This document shows positions 1-5,603 of a stretch of DNA of 6,901 nt, piece after piece. This DNA is from Chloroflexota bacterium (lineage in GTDB: Bacteria > Chloroflexota > Limnocylindria > Limnocylindrales > CSP1-4). Below the pieces are notes generated by a model. The model was not told where the DNA came from. It did not search any database and saw only the letters and a list, made by a program, of their open reading frames with translations. The position numbers were made by a program, and so were the translations under genes. The stretch is taken from assembly GCA_013695255.1 (NCBI GenBank), contig JACDAV010000371.1:1-6901 (forward strand), written 5' to 3'. Within the stretch, counting starts at the first letter, position 1. Every line of letters starts with the position of its first letter.

Positions 1-182
1 TCGCCCGTCTCGACGTCGCCTTTGCGGCCGGCGACCTGCGACGCACGCCGCCACTCGACGCGATGCTGGCCGACCTGATGGTGGCGCTCGAGCAGAACGA
101 GGGCCAGAAGCTGGGCGGCAAGAGCGCCGAGGCTGCACGGTTCATCCTGCGGGCCATCTCCCGCGAGCTCGACAACGCCTGA
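1..182 (+). CDS. 3' end of an unrecognised gene (C-terminal 59 residues)
   Basis: An open frame enters from the left edge (first full codon at position 3) and ends at a TGA at 180-182. The 59 residues read as a mostly alpha-helical, charged C-terminus: a Leu/Ala-rich helix containing DAMLADLMVALEQNEGQ, a short KLGGK turn, then a second amphipathic helix ending in SRELDNA. Codon third positions are strongly G/C, as in the neighbouring real genes, which supports true coding. There is no membrane segment and no motif I can assign to a family. The gene converges on the dehydrogenase gene with a 38-base gap, and no clear terminator lies between them. Its function cannot be given from this fragment. 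Confidence 0.6.
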   Translation, partial: ARLDVAFAAGDLRRTPPLDAMLADLMVALEQNEGQKLGGKSAEAARFILRAISRELDNA

Positions 183-220
183 TCTGCCGCTGAGCGTCGG
201 CTGCCTTGGGCCGCGCGACC

Positions 221-1399
221 TCAGCCGGCCACGGAGGCGAGGATCGCTCGCAGCTCGCCGCCGTCCGGCAACCGCGGCGCGCTGCTGATCGCCGGATCGG
301 CCTGCGCGTCGTCCGCCACCGCTTCGAGCGTCTCGCCCTCGAGGCCCAGCTCGCGAAGCGTCCGACGCTGGCCGAGGCCGGCCAGGAAGCGCTCCAGGGC
401 GTCGATCGCGGCCCGCGCCGCGACGGCCTCCGCGTCGGCGGGCGATGCGACCCCGAGCGCGACGCCGACCAGCGCCAGCTCCCGGTGCCGAAGCGGCCCG
501 TAGAAGTCGAGGACCTCCGGCATGACCGCCGCCAGCGCCGTGCCGTGGGCGAGCCGACCGCGCGTCCCGAGCGCGTGCCCGATGGCATGCACGAGCCCGA
601 CACCCGTCCCGCTCGCCTGGCCGATCCCGGCGAGGTGCGCGGCGAGCAGCATCTGCGACCGTGCCTCCAGATCCGACCCGTCCCCGACCGCCCGCGGCAG
701 CCACGCCGCGACCGTCCGGACGACGTGGAGCGCAATCGCCTCTGCGAATGGGTTCGGGTTGCGCGACAGGAGGGATTCGAGGGCGTGGGTGAGGGCGTCG
801 ACGCCGGTCGCCGCCGTCGGTGCGGCCGGGAGCCCAAGGGTCAGCTCCGGGTCGAGGATCGTGGCCACCGGCAGCACGCTGGGATGGCCCACGTAACCCT
901 TGCGGCCGACGGTCTCGTCCGTGATCACGCCATAGGTGTTCGTCTCGGCCCCCGTACCGGCGGTCGTGGGGATCGCCACCAGCGGCAGCCCCGGCGCGAT
1001 GGTCCGGTCGTCGTAACCGAGCGCCATGACGGCACGGTGCGGGTTGGCGGCGTGGAGGGAGACGACCTTGGCCGTGTCGATCGAGGAGCCGCCACCGACC
1101 GGCACGACCACCGTTTCCGCGAGGCCGAAGGCGCGAAGTGCTGCGCTTCCGTCCGTGATCGTGGCCGCCCCGGGGTTCCCCTCGACGCCCGCCCAGCGCT
1201 GGAGCTCCAGGCCCGCCGCGGAGAGTGCCTCCTCGACCCGGTCGGCGACACCGGAAGCCGAGACGCCGGGGTCCGTCACGACGAAGGCACGCCTGCCGCC
1301 TGCCTCCCGAACGAGGCCCGGCAGCTCGAGGACACTGCCGAGACCGAACCGCGTCCGGTGCCGCAGGCGGAGATCCAGCGAGCGCGTCGCGAGGGTCAC
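221..1399 (-). CDS. Iron-containing (group III) alcohol dehydrogenase
   Basis: Cytoplasmic NAD(P)-dependent oxidoreductase that interconverts an alcohol and an aldehyde or ketone. With the GTG start at 1399-1397 it is 392 residues, normal for the family. Visible motifs are the FGLGS strand near residue 18, the nucleotide-binding GGGSSID (102-108), TTAGTGAE (145-152), and the metal site D201, H205 (GVDALTHALE), H271 and H285. The last two histidines are 14 residues apart, as in FucO. H275 matches the conserved active-site histidine. A TTG at 1429-1427 would add 10 residues (402 in total). I prefer GTG because GTG starts are commoner and the extra residues look unlike family N-termini, but neither has a good ribosome binding site. 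It lies downstream of the enolase-superfamily gene, probably in one operon. Substrate is unknown: GbsB-type choline oxidation is one idea given the neighbouring transporter, and lactaldehyde- or other alcohol-type activity is equally possible. The maleylacetate reductase form of the motifs is absent. Confidence 0.93.
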   Translation of the reverse strand: MTLATRSLDLRLRHRTRFGLGSVLELPGLVREAGGRRAFVVTDPGVSASGVADRVEEALSAAGLELQRWAGVEGNPGAATITDGSAALRAFGLAETVVVPVGGGSSIDTAKVVSLHAANPHRAVMALGYDDRTIAPGLPLVAIPTTAGTGAETNTYGVITDETVGRKGYVGHPSVLPVATILDPELTLGLPAAPTAATGVDALTHALESLLSRNPNPFAEAIALHVVRTVAAWLPRAVGDGSDLEARSQMLLAAHLAGIGQASGTGVGLVHAIGHALGTRGRLAHGTALAAVMPEVLDFYGPLRHRELALVGVALGVASPADAEAVAARAAIDALERFLAGLGQRRTLRELGLEGETLEAVADDAQADPAISSAPRLPDGGELRAILASVAG

Positions 1400-1460
1400 G
1401 GCGCAACCGGGCTCATGCCTCGAGGCCAAGTGGCATGGTCCCGGCGTTGGGAGCGGTCAT
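1396..1460 (-). other. Chain of two stop-start-coupled mini-frames between the two leftward genes
   Basis: On the minus strand the TGA of the enolase-superfamily gene lies in ATGA (1460-1457). Its ATG opens a 15-codon frame (MTAPNAGTMPLGLEA) that ends at the TGA at 1415-1413. That TGA again lies in ATGA (1416-1413), whose ATG opens a 6-codon frame (MSPVAP) ending at 1398-1396. This last TGA lies in GTGA (1399-1396), and the GTG is the candidate start of the dehydrogenase. The overlaps are read directly. That they pass ribosomes from one gene to the next, or that the peptides exist, is inference. The alternative TTG start at 1429 would make the chain meaningless. Confidence 0.3.
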
Positions 1461-2563
1461 GCGGCGTACCTCCGGATCGCGTGGTCGTCGAGGGTGATCC
1501 CGAGCCCCGGCCGCCCGGACACCCGCAGCGTGCCATCGGCATCCGCCCGGAGCGGCTCGGCGAGCATGAAGTCGCGGCGCTCGACGGTCCAGCCCGGCGG
1601 ATCGTACGGAAACTCGAGGAACGGACCGCCACCAACGCCGGCGGCGACGTGGAGGTTGGCGAGCAGGCCGATCCCGTTCGTCCAGGTGTGCGGCGTGAAC
1701 CAGCGGTGGCGGGCGAGGGTCAGCTCCGCGAGGGTGCGCACGCGAGACATCCCGGCAGCCAGCACGACGTCCGGCTGGATCACGTCGAAGGCGTCCGATT
1801 CGAGCGCCACCACGAGCTCCGGGAAGGTGCGGATCATCTCGCCTCCGGCGATCCGCTGGCCGGTGGCGCGACGGAGCTCGCGAAGCCCGTGCAGGTCCGT
1901 CCCGGCCAGCGGCTCCTCGACCCACAGGACGTCCAGCTCGCGCAGTCGTGCCACCGCGTTCCGGGCGCCGGCCGGATCCAGGGCCGGCTTCGTGTCGCCC
2001 GGCATCCGCCAGCCCTGGTTGAGGTCGACCATGATGCCCATCTCGTCGCCGACCGCTCGGCGCGTCGCCTCGACCGCGGCCAGCCCCTCGGGCAGCCGGT
2101 GTGGATCGACCCGGATCTTGAGCGCCCGGAAGCCCTCGTCCTGGAACCGCAACGCGCGCTGGGCGCGCTCCTCGGGGGCAACCAGCTCGCCGCACGAGGC
2201 GTAGACCGGCAACCCATCCAGCGCCCCGCCGAACAGCGTGGCGACCGGCAGGCCGGCGACCTGACCGACGATGTCCCAGAGTGCGACCTCGAGCGGCCAG
2301 TAGCGGCCGGCATGGAAGTCGATCGTCTCGAGCACACGGACGTGACGCGCGAGGGCCAGCGGATCCTGGCCGATGAACAGGTGCCGGTACGCGTCGAAGC
2401 CATCCATCGTGTCACCGGACCCAACGCCCGTAAGGCCATCGTCCGTGTCGACGCGGACGATGGTGGCGAAGAACGAGCGCCTCGGCACGGGGTCCCAGGC
2501 GGCGGCGAACGACGGATCCAGAGGCAACACCAGGCGATCGAGGCGGATCCGGTCGATCTTCAT
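1457..2563 (-). CDS. Mandelate racemase/muconate lactonizing family enzyme (enolase superfamily, probable acid-sugar dehydratase type)
   Basis: A 368-residue cytoplasmic Mg-dependent enzyme that would abstract the proton alpha to a carboxylate. The N-terminal capping domain (about 1-120) contains the family stretch LEVALWDIVGQVAGLPV (91-107). The barrel follows with K149-x-R151, metal ligands D180 (DLNQGW), E216 (VEEP) and E242 (GGE), then D265 (IQPDV) and H292 (TPHTW) as the His-Asp dyad, and E317 (LEFPYD). The K149-D180 and D265-H292 spacings (31 and 27) equal those of mandelate racemase, so the MR subgroup is well supported. The second Lys of the usual KxK is Arg. About ten extra residues lie between D180 and E216 compared with mandelate racemase. 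I chose the ATG at 2563-2561 because translation from there begins with a typical family strand; an upstream GTG at 2632 would add an implausible Arg-rich leader. No Shine-Dalgarno sequence is visible. The stop overlaps an ATG of a mini-frame that leads to the dehydrogenase. The exact substrate is not determinable. Confidence 0.92.
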   Translation of the reverse strand: MKIDRIRLDRLVLPLDPSFAAAWDPVPRRSFFATIVRVDTDDGLTGVGSGDTMDGFDAYRHLFIGQDPLALARHVRVLETIDFHAGRYWPLEVALWDIVGQVAGLPVATLFGGALDGLPVYASCGELVAPEERAQRALRFQDEGFRALKIRVDPHRLPEGLAAVEATRRAVGDEMGIMVDLNQGWRMPGDTKPALDPAGARNAVARLRELDVLWVEEPLAGTDLHGLRELRRATGQRIAGGEMIRTFPELVVALESDAFDVIQPDVVLAAGMSRVRTLAELTLARHRWFTPHTWTNGIGLLANLHVAAGVGGGPFLEFPYDPPGWTVERRDFMLAEPLRADADGTLRVSGRPGLGITLDDHAIRRYAA

Positions 2564-2685
2564 GCGGGATCGCGCCGACCGGAGGGCCAGGCGGCGGCAG
2601 CCACGACGGGCTCGGCGCTCTCGGCGGCGCACCAGTCGCCGGTGGGCCTTGTGGGCGCGAACACGTCGAGGCCGACCTCCCTGTG

Positions 2686-2698
2686 TGGACCGGGTCCA
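2686..2698. promoter_or_regulatory. Perfect inverted repeat, candidate operator
   Basis: The sequence TGGACCGGGTCCA has two 6-base arms, TGGACC and GGTCCA, that are exact reverse complements around a single central base. It sits near the middle of the divergent spacer, 57 bp before the ATPase start and 123 bp before the enolase-superfamily start, and it abuts a weak -10-like sequence. Size and symmetry fit a dimeric repressor such as a GntR or LacI-type regulator, but no regulator gene is present in the window. In GC-rich DNA a palindrome this short can occur by chance. Confidence 0.4.
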
Positions 2699-2743
2699 GT
2701 ATGGCGCGCTGGCCGGTCGGTCGGCTATCGTCGCCTGACCTCC

Positions 2744-2749
2744 GGAGGG
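2744..2749 (+). promoter_or_regulatory. Ribosome binding site of the ATPase gene
   Basis: GGAGGG lies five bases before the ATG at 2755. It decides the start: the frame stays open upstream to 2683, but only this ATG has a strong Shine-Dalgarno sequence. The GGAGG is the right half of the perfect 10-base palindrome CCTCCGGAGG (2739-2748). Confidence 0.8.
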
Positions 2750-2754
2750 ACTCG

Positions 2755-4053
2755 ATGCACAGTCAGACGACCGGCCACGCCGTCAGCCGATCGCGCGCCG
2801 CCACGGTCGAGTTCGACCACGTCACGAAGCACTACGACAGCGTGCAGAACCGGAGAGGCGCCGCCGGCGCCGTCGACGACCTGTCGTTCACCGTGCCGGC
2901 CGGCAAGATCTGCGTCCTCGTCGGCCCGTCGGGATGCGGCAAGACGACCAGCCTCAAGATGGTCAACCGGCTGATCGAGCCGACGTCCGGCCGGATCCGG
3001 ATCGACAGCGTGGACATCTCCACCCGCGAGCGGACGGAGCTGCGGCGCGGGATCGGCTACGTCATCCAGCAGGTCGGCCTGTTTCCGCACCAGACGATCG
3101 AGGAGAACGTGGCCACGGTGCCGCGGCTGCTCGGCTGGCAGACCGCGCGCCGGCGCGAGCGCGCGCACGAGCTGCTGGCGCTCATCGGGCTCGATCCGGC
3201 CAAGTACGCGAGGCGCTACCCGGCGCAGCTGTCCGGCGGCGAGCGGCAGCGGGTGGGGGTGGCGCGGGCGCTCGCTGCGGATCCCCCGATCATGCTCATG
3301 GACGAGCCCTTCGGCGCCGTCGACCCGATCGTCCGCGAGCGGCTCCAGAACGAGTTCCTGCGCCTCCAGGAGGACCTCGCCAAGACGATCCTGTTCGTCA
3401 CCCACGACATCGACGAGGCGATCAAGATGGGCGACCTCGTCGCCGTTCTTGAGGTTGGCGGCAAGCTCGCCCAGTTCGGGCCACCCGAGGAGATGCTCGC
3501 CAACCCGGCCTCGGACTTCGTGGCTCGCTTCGTCGGCACGGACCGCGGCCTCAAGCTCCTTTCGCTATTCCGCGTCGGTCACCTGCCGATGGCCGAGTTT
3601 CCGACGGTCCGGGTGGGCGACGATGCCGGCACGGCACGCCGGCGATCCAGGACCCATGCGTTTCCGTACGAGCTCCTGGTCGACGATGGGCGCCGGCCGA
3701 TCGGCTGGATCCCCGACAAGGCGATCCCCGAAGAGGGTGCCTTGACCGCCGACCAGGCCGTCCCGATGTCTCCCCGGCTGGACCGGCGGACCACCCTCAA
3801 GGACGCGCTGTCGCTGCTGCTCGACGCGAACGTCCAGGCCGGGGTGGTCGTCGACCGGCACGGGGCGCTCGTCGGGGTCGTGACCGTCGACGAGATCGCC
3901 GCCTGGATGCGCCAGCGAAACGCCTCGCTGGGCGAGACCGTCGAGGGTCGGGACGGGACCGGCGCATCGGCCGAGGGCGGCACGGAGGACCGGAGGGCCG
4001 GGCCGCACGGCGTGGACGCGCACCCCGCCCCGGCAGCAGCGGACAGCCCGTGA
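2755..4053 (+). CDS. ABC transporter ATP-binding protein with CBS region, glycine betaine/choline (OpuCA/ProV) type
   Basis: Cytoplasmic ATPase subunit (432 residues) that powers import of an osmoprotectant or related quaternary amine. In order: VEFDHVTKHY strand (18-27), Walker A GPSGCGKTT (57-65), Q-loop Q105 in VIQQVGLFPH, signature LSGGERQRV (159-167), Walker B IMLMDEP with D183 and E184, D-loop near 190, and switch H217 (FVTHD). After the nucleotide-binding domain comes a CBS region (about 270-388). Its second repeat is clear (TTLKDALSLLLDANVQAGVV, then GALVGVVTVDEIAAWM); the first is divergent. A Gly/Ala/Asp-rich tail (about 397-432) has no family counterpart I know. In relatives, CBS domains tune transport to ionic strength or bind cyclic di-AMP; whether this one does so is unproven. 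It is the first gene of the rightward operon, and its TGA overlaps the GTG of the next gene by four bases. Confidence 0.95.
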   Translation: MHSQTTGHAVSRSRAATVEFDHVTKHYDSVQNRRGAAGAVDDLSFTVPAGKICVLVGPSGCGKTTSLKMVNRLIEPTSGRIRIDSVDISTRERTELRRGIGYVIQQVGLFPHQTIEENVATVPRLLGWQTARRRERAHELLALIGLDPAKYARRYPAQLSGGERQRVGVARALAADPPIMLMDEPFGAVDPIVRERLQNEFLRLQEDLAKTILFVTHDIDEAIKMGDLVAVLEVGGKLAQFGPPEEMLANPASDFVARFVGTDRGLKLLSLFRVGHLPMAEFPTVRVGDDAGTARRRSRTHAFPYELLVDDGRRPIGWIPDKAIPEEGALTADQAVPMSPRLDRRTTLKDALSLLLDANVQAGVVVDRHGALVGVVTVDEIAAWMRQRNASLGETVEGRDGTGASAEGGTEDRRAGPHGVDAHPAPAAADSP

Positions 4054-4718
4054 ACGACAAGCCCTTCATCGACTGGGGCTGGGTCTCTCGGCATCTGGAC
4101 GACGTCGCCGAATTGATCGGCCAGCACCTCCAGCTGACCGCCATCCCGGTCGCCATCGGGTTCCTCATCGCGCTCGTGCTCGCGACCTGGGCGACCCGCC
4201 ACCGCCGGTGGATCGGCCCCATCACCGCGTTCACCGGGCTCCTCTACACGGTCCCGAGCCTGGCCGCGTTCGCGCTCCTGATCCCGATCACGGGGCTGTC
4301 GCTGCTCACGGCGATCATCCCGCTCACGACCTACACCCTGCTGATCCTCGTCCGCAACATCGTCGCCGGCTTCGAGTCGGTGCCCGCCGACGTCCTCGAG
4401 GCGGCCGAGGGCATGGGCTACACGAGCCGGCAGCGGCTGTGGCGGATCGAGCTGCCGCTGGCCGTGCCCCTGATGATCGCCGGCCTCCGGCTGGCCGTCG
4501 TGACGACGATCGGCCTGGCCACGGTGGCGGCGATCATCGGCGACCAGTTCGGCGGGCTCGGCCAGTTCATCACCGAGGGGCTCCAGACCAGCTTCCCGAC
4601 GAAGATCTACCTGGGCGCCGGCCTGTCGCTCGCGCTCGCCTTCGTGGCCGACTTCCTGTTCATCCGTCTCGAGCGGCTGATCACGCCCTGGTCGCGCAGC
4701 CGGGCCGGCGGTCGCTGA
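4050..4718 (+). CDS. ABC transporter permease, glycine betaine/choline (OpuCB/OpuCD) type, first copy
   Basis: Integral membrane channel subunit of 222 residues, the usual size for OpuCB-like permeases. Hydrophobic segments appear at about 28-47, 57-80, 84-106, 138-163 and 188-207. The cytoplasmic EAA loop that docks on the ATPase is clear at 117-136 (EAAEGMGYTSRQRLWRIELP). YTVPSLAAFALLIP (66-79) resembles the conserved core segment of this permease family. The GTG start overlaps the ATPase stop (GTGA) and has no good Shine-Dalgarno sequence, so it is probably translated by coupling. Its own TGA shares one base with the ATG of the second permease. It should pair with that permease to form the heterodimeric channel. 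Confidence 0.94.
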   Translation: MNDKPFIDWGWVSRHLDDVAELIGQHLQLTAIPVAIGFLIALVLATWATRHRRWIGPITAFTGLLYTVPSLAAFALLIPITGLSLLTAIIPLTTYTLLILVRNIVAGFESVPADVLEAAEGMGYTSRQRLWRIELPLAVPLMIAGLRLAVVTTIGLATVAAIIGDQFGGLGQFITEGLQTSFPTKIYLGAGLSLALAFVADFLFIRLERLITPWSRSRAGGR

Positions 4719-5470
4719 TGGACGTCATCGCCTGGTTCACCGATCCGGCCCACTGGAGCGGCTTCGACGGGATCCCGACCCGGATCGCCGAGCATCTCGT
4801 CCTCTGCGCCGCGGCCCTCCTGGCCGCGACGCTGATCGGGCTGCCGATCGGCCTGTACATCGGCCACACCGGCCGGGCAGCCAACCTGGCGATCAACATC
4901 GCCAACATCGGTCGGGCGATCCCGTCCTACGCGGTGTTGGTCATGCTCCTGCCGATCTCGCTCGGGCTTGCCCCCACGCTCGGCTACTCGCCGACGATCG
5001 GTCTGCGGATCATCCCGACCTTCCTGGCCATGGCGCTCCTGGCCATCCCGCCGATCCTGGTCAACGCCTACGCCGGGCTCCAGTCGGTCGACCGGGACCT
5101 GATCGAGGCCGGCCGCGGCCAGGGTCTGCGTGAAGGCCAGATCCTGCGCGGCATCGAGATCCCGCTCGCCAGCTCGGTCATCGTGGGCGGCTTCCGGACG
5201 GCGGCTCTCCAGGTCATCGCCACGGCGACGATCGGCGCCATCGTGTCGTACGGCGGGTTGGGCCGCTACATCATCGACGGCATCGCCCGCAACGACCTGC
5301 CGCGCGTGGTCGCCGGAGCGGTCCTCGTCGCGGGCCTGGCGATCGCCATCGATCTCGCGCTGGCGGGCCTGCAGCGCCTGCTCACGCCGCGCGGGCTGCG
5401 CCGGCCCACGACCCGCGGCTTCACCGAGCTGGCCGAGGTCCCGCAGCCGGCGGCCGGCGGGGGCGTCTGA
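4718..5470 (+). CDS. ABC transporter permease, glycine betaine/choline (OpuCB/OpuCD) type, second copy
   Basis: Second integral membrane subunit, 250 residues. Hydrophobic segments lie at about 25-48, 55-84, 96-118, 153-176 and 196-218. The EAA loop is at 130-149 (EAGRGQGLREGQILRGIEIP), with the second Ala of EAA replaced by Gly. IGRAIPSYAVLVMLLPI (64-80) matches the family core, like its counterpart in the first permease, and SYGGLGRYIIDGI (177-189) is also typical. The roughly 25-residue C-terminus after 225 (Arg/Pro/Gly rich) is longer than in the first copy. The start is fixed by the TGATG overlap with the previous stop. A 133-bp gap separates it from the binding-protein gene. Confidence 0.94.
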   Translation: MDVIAWFTDPAHWSGFDGIPTRIAEHLVLCAAALLAATLIGLPIGLYIGHTGRAANLAINIANIGRAIPSYAVLVMLLPISLGLAPTLGYSPTIGLRIIPTFLAMALLAIPPILVNAYAGLQSVDRDLIEAGRGQGLREGQILRGIEIPLASSVIVGGFRTAALQVIATATIGAIVSYGGLGRYIIDGIARNDLPRVVAGAVLVAGLAIAIDLALAGLQRLLTPRGLRRPTTRGFTELAEVPQPAAGGGV

Positions 5471-5543
5471 TCCGCTGAACCGGTCCGGCCCATCCGCAGG
5501 CGGACGAGCGACGAATAGATGACACGGGGACGCCGGACTTCGC

Positions 5544-5552
5544 TGGTACGAT
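5544..5552 (+). promoter_or_regulatory. Candidate extended -10 promoter for the binding-protein gene
   Basis: TGGTACGAT fits the TGnTAnnnT form of an extended -10 element, with TACGAT at 5547-5552. It lies about 50 bases before the binding-protein ATG, so a transcript would begin near 5559 with a leader of about 45 bases. No good -35 lies 17 bases upstream; ATGACA at 5519-5524 is a near-consensus hexamer but the spacer would be 22 bases. A separate promoter would let the binding protein be made in excess over the membrane parts, which is common for importers. Confidence 0.4.
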
Positions 5553-5590
5553 CCCCGCCGACGCTGCCCGCCCGGTGGCGCACATGACAC

Positions 5591-5596
5591 AGGAGG
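5591..5596 (+). promoter_or_regulatory. Ribosome binding site of the binding-protein gene
   Basis: AGGAGG stands seven bases before the ATG at 5604. It is the strongest Shine-Dalgarno sequence in the window and fixes the start of the lipoprotein. Confidence 0.85.
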
Positions 5597-5603
5597 AGAA
5601 CCC

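Larger units (their letters stand above)
2564..2754. promoter_or_regulatory. Divergent intergenic spacer between the catabolic pair and the transporter
   Basis: This 191-bp spacer lies between the start of the leftward enolase-superfamily gene and that of the rightward ATPase gene, so it should hold promoters for both directions. It carries the inverted repeat at 2686-2698. I see only weak -10-like hexamers: TATCGT at 2726-2731 rightward, and CATACT on the minus strand at 2703-2698. Neither has a credible -35 partner. No riboswitch-like fold or long hairpin is apparent. The divergent arrangement itself suggests joint control of import and metabolism. Confidence 0.5.

Noticed and set aside
183..220. 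Bidirectional terminator between the convergent first gene and the dehydrogenase
   Set aside because: Only a 4-bp GCCG/CGGC pairing is visible, without flanking A or T runs.
1457..2563. Hydroxyproline-betaine epimerase (HpbD-like), suggested by the betaine transporter
   Set aside because: That enzyme belongs to the muconate-lactonizing subgroup with lysines on both sides of the active site. This protein has the His-Asp dyad of the mandelate racemase subgroup instead.
2564..2632. Longer N-terminus for the enolase-superfamily protein from GTG at 2632
   Set aside because: It would add 23 mostly Arg/Ala residues before the normal family start MKIDRIRLDRL.
2683..2754. Longer N-terminus for the ATPase from an upstream in-frame start
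   Set aside because: Only the ATG at 2755 has a good Shine-Dalgarno sequence, and the extra residues resemble no ATPase N-terminus and would run through the candidate operator.
2564..2754. Cyclic di-AMP or other riboswitch upstream of the ATPase gene
   Set aside because: I find no conserved-looking multi-helix fold or terminator stem in the spacer, and it must also accommodate the divergent promoter.
206..2974. A 922-codon open frame on the plus strand opposite the dehydrogenase and enolase-superfamily genes
   Set aside because: It is antisense to two well-supported enzyme genes and runs into the ATPase gene in another frame. Its Arg/Asp/Gly/Pro-rich composition is typical of shadow frames in GC-rich DNA, and no domain is recognisable.
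5483..5505. Possible stem (GTCCG with CGGAC) between the second permease and the binding-protein gene as a terminator or attenuator
   Set aside because: The stem is only 5 bp with a 13-base loop and is not followed by a T-run.
5519..5552. ATGACA at 5519-5524 as the -35 partner of TACGAT
   Set aside because: The spacer would be 22 bases, too long for a normal sigma-70-type promoter. I kept only the extended -10 as a candidate.
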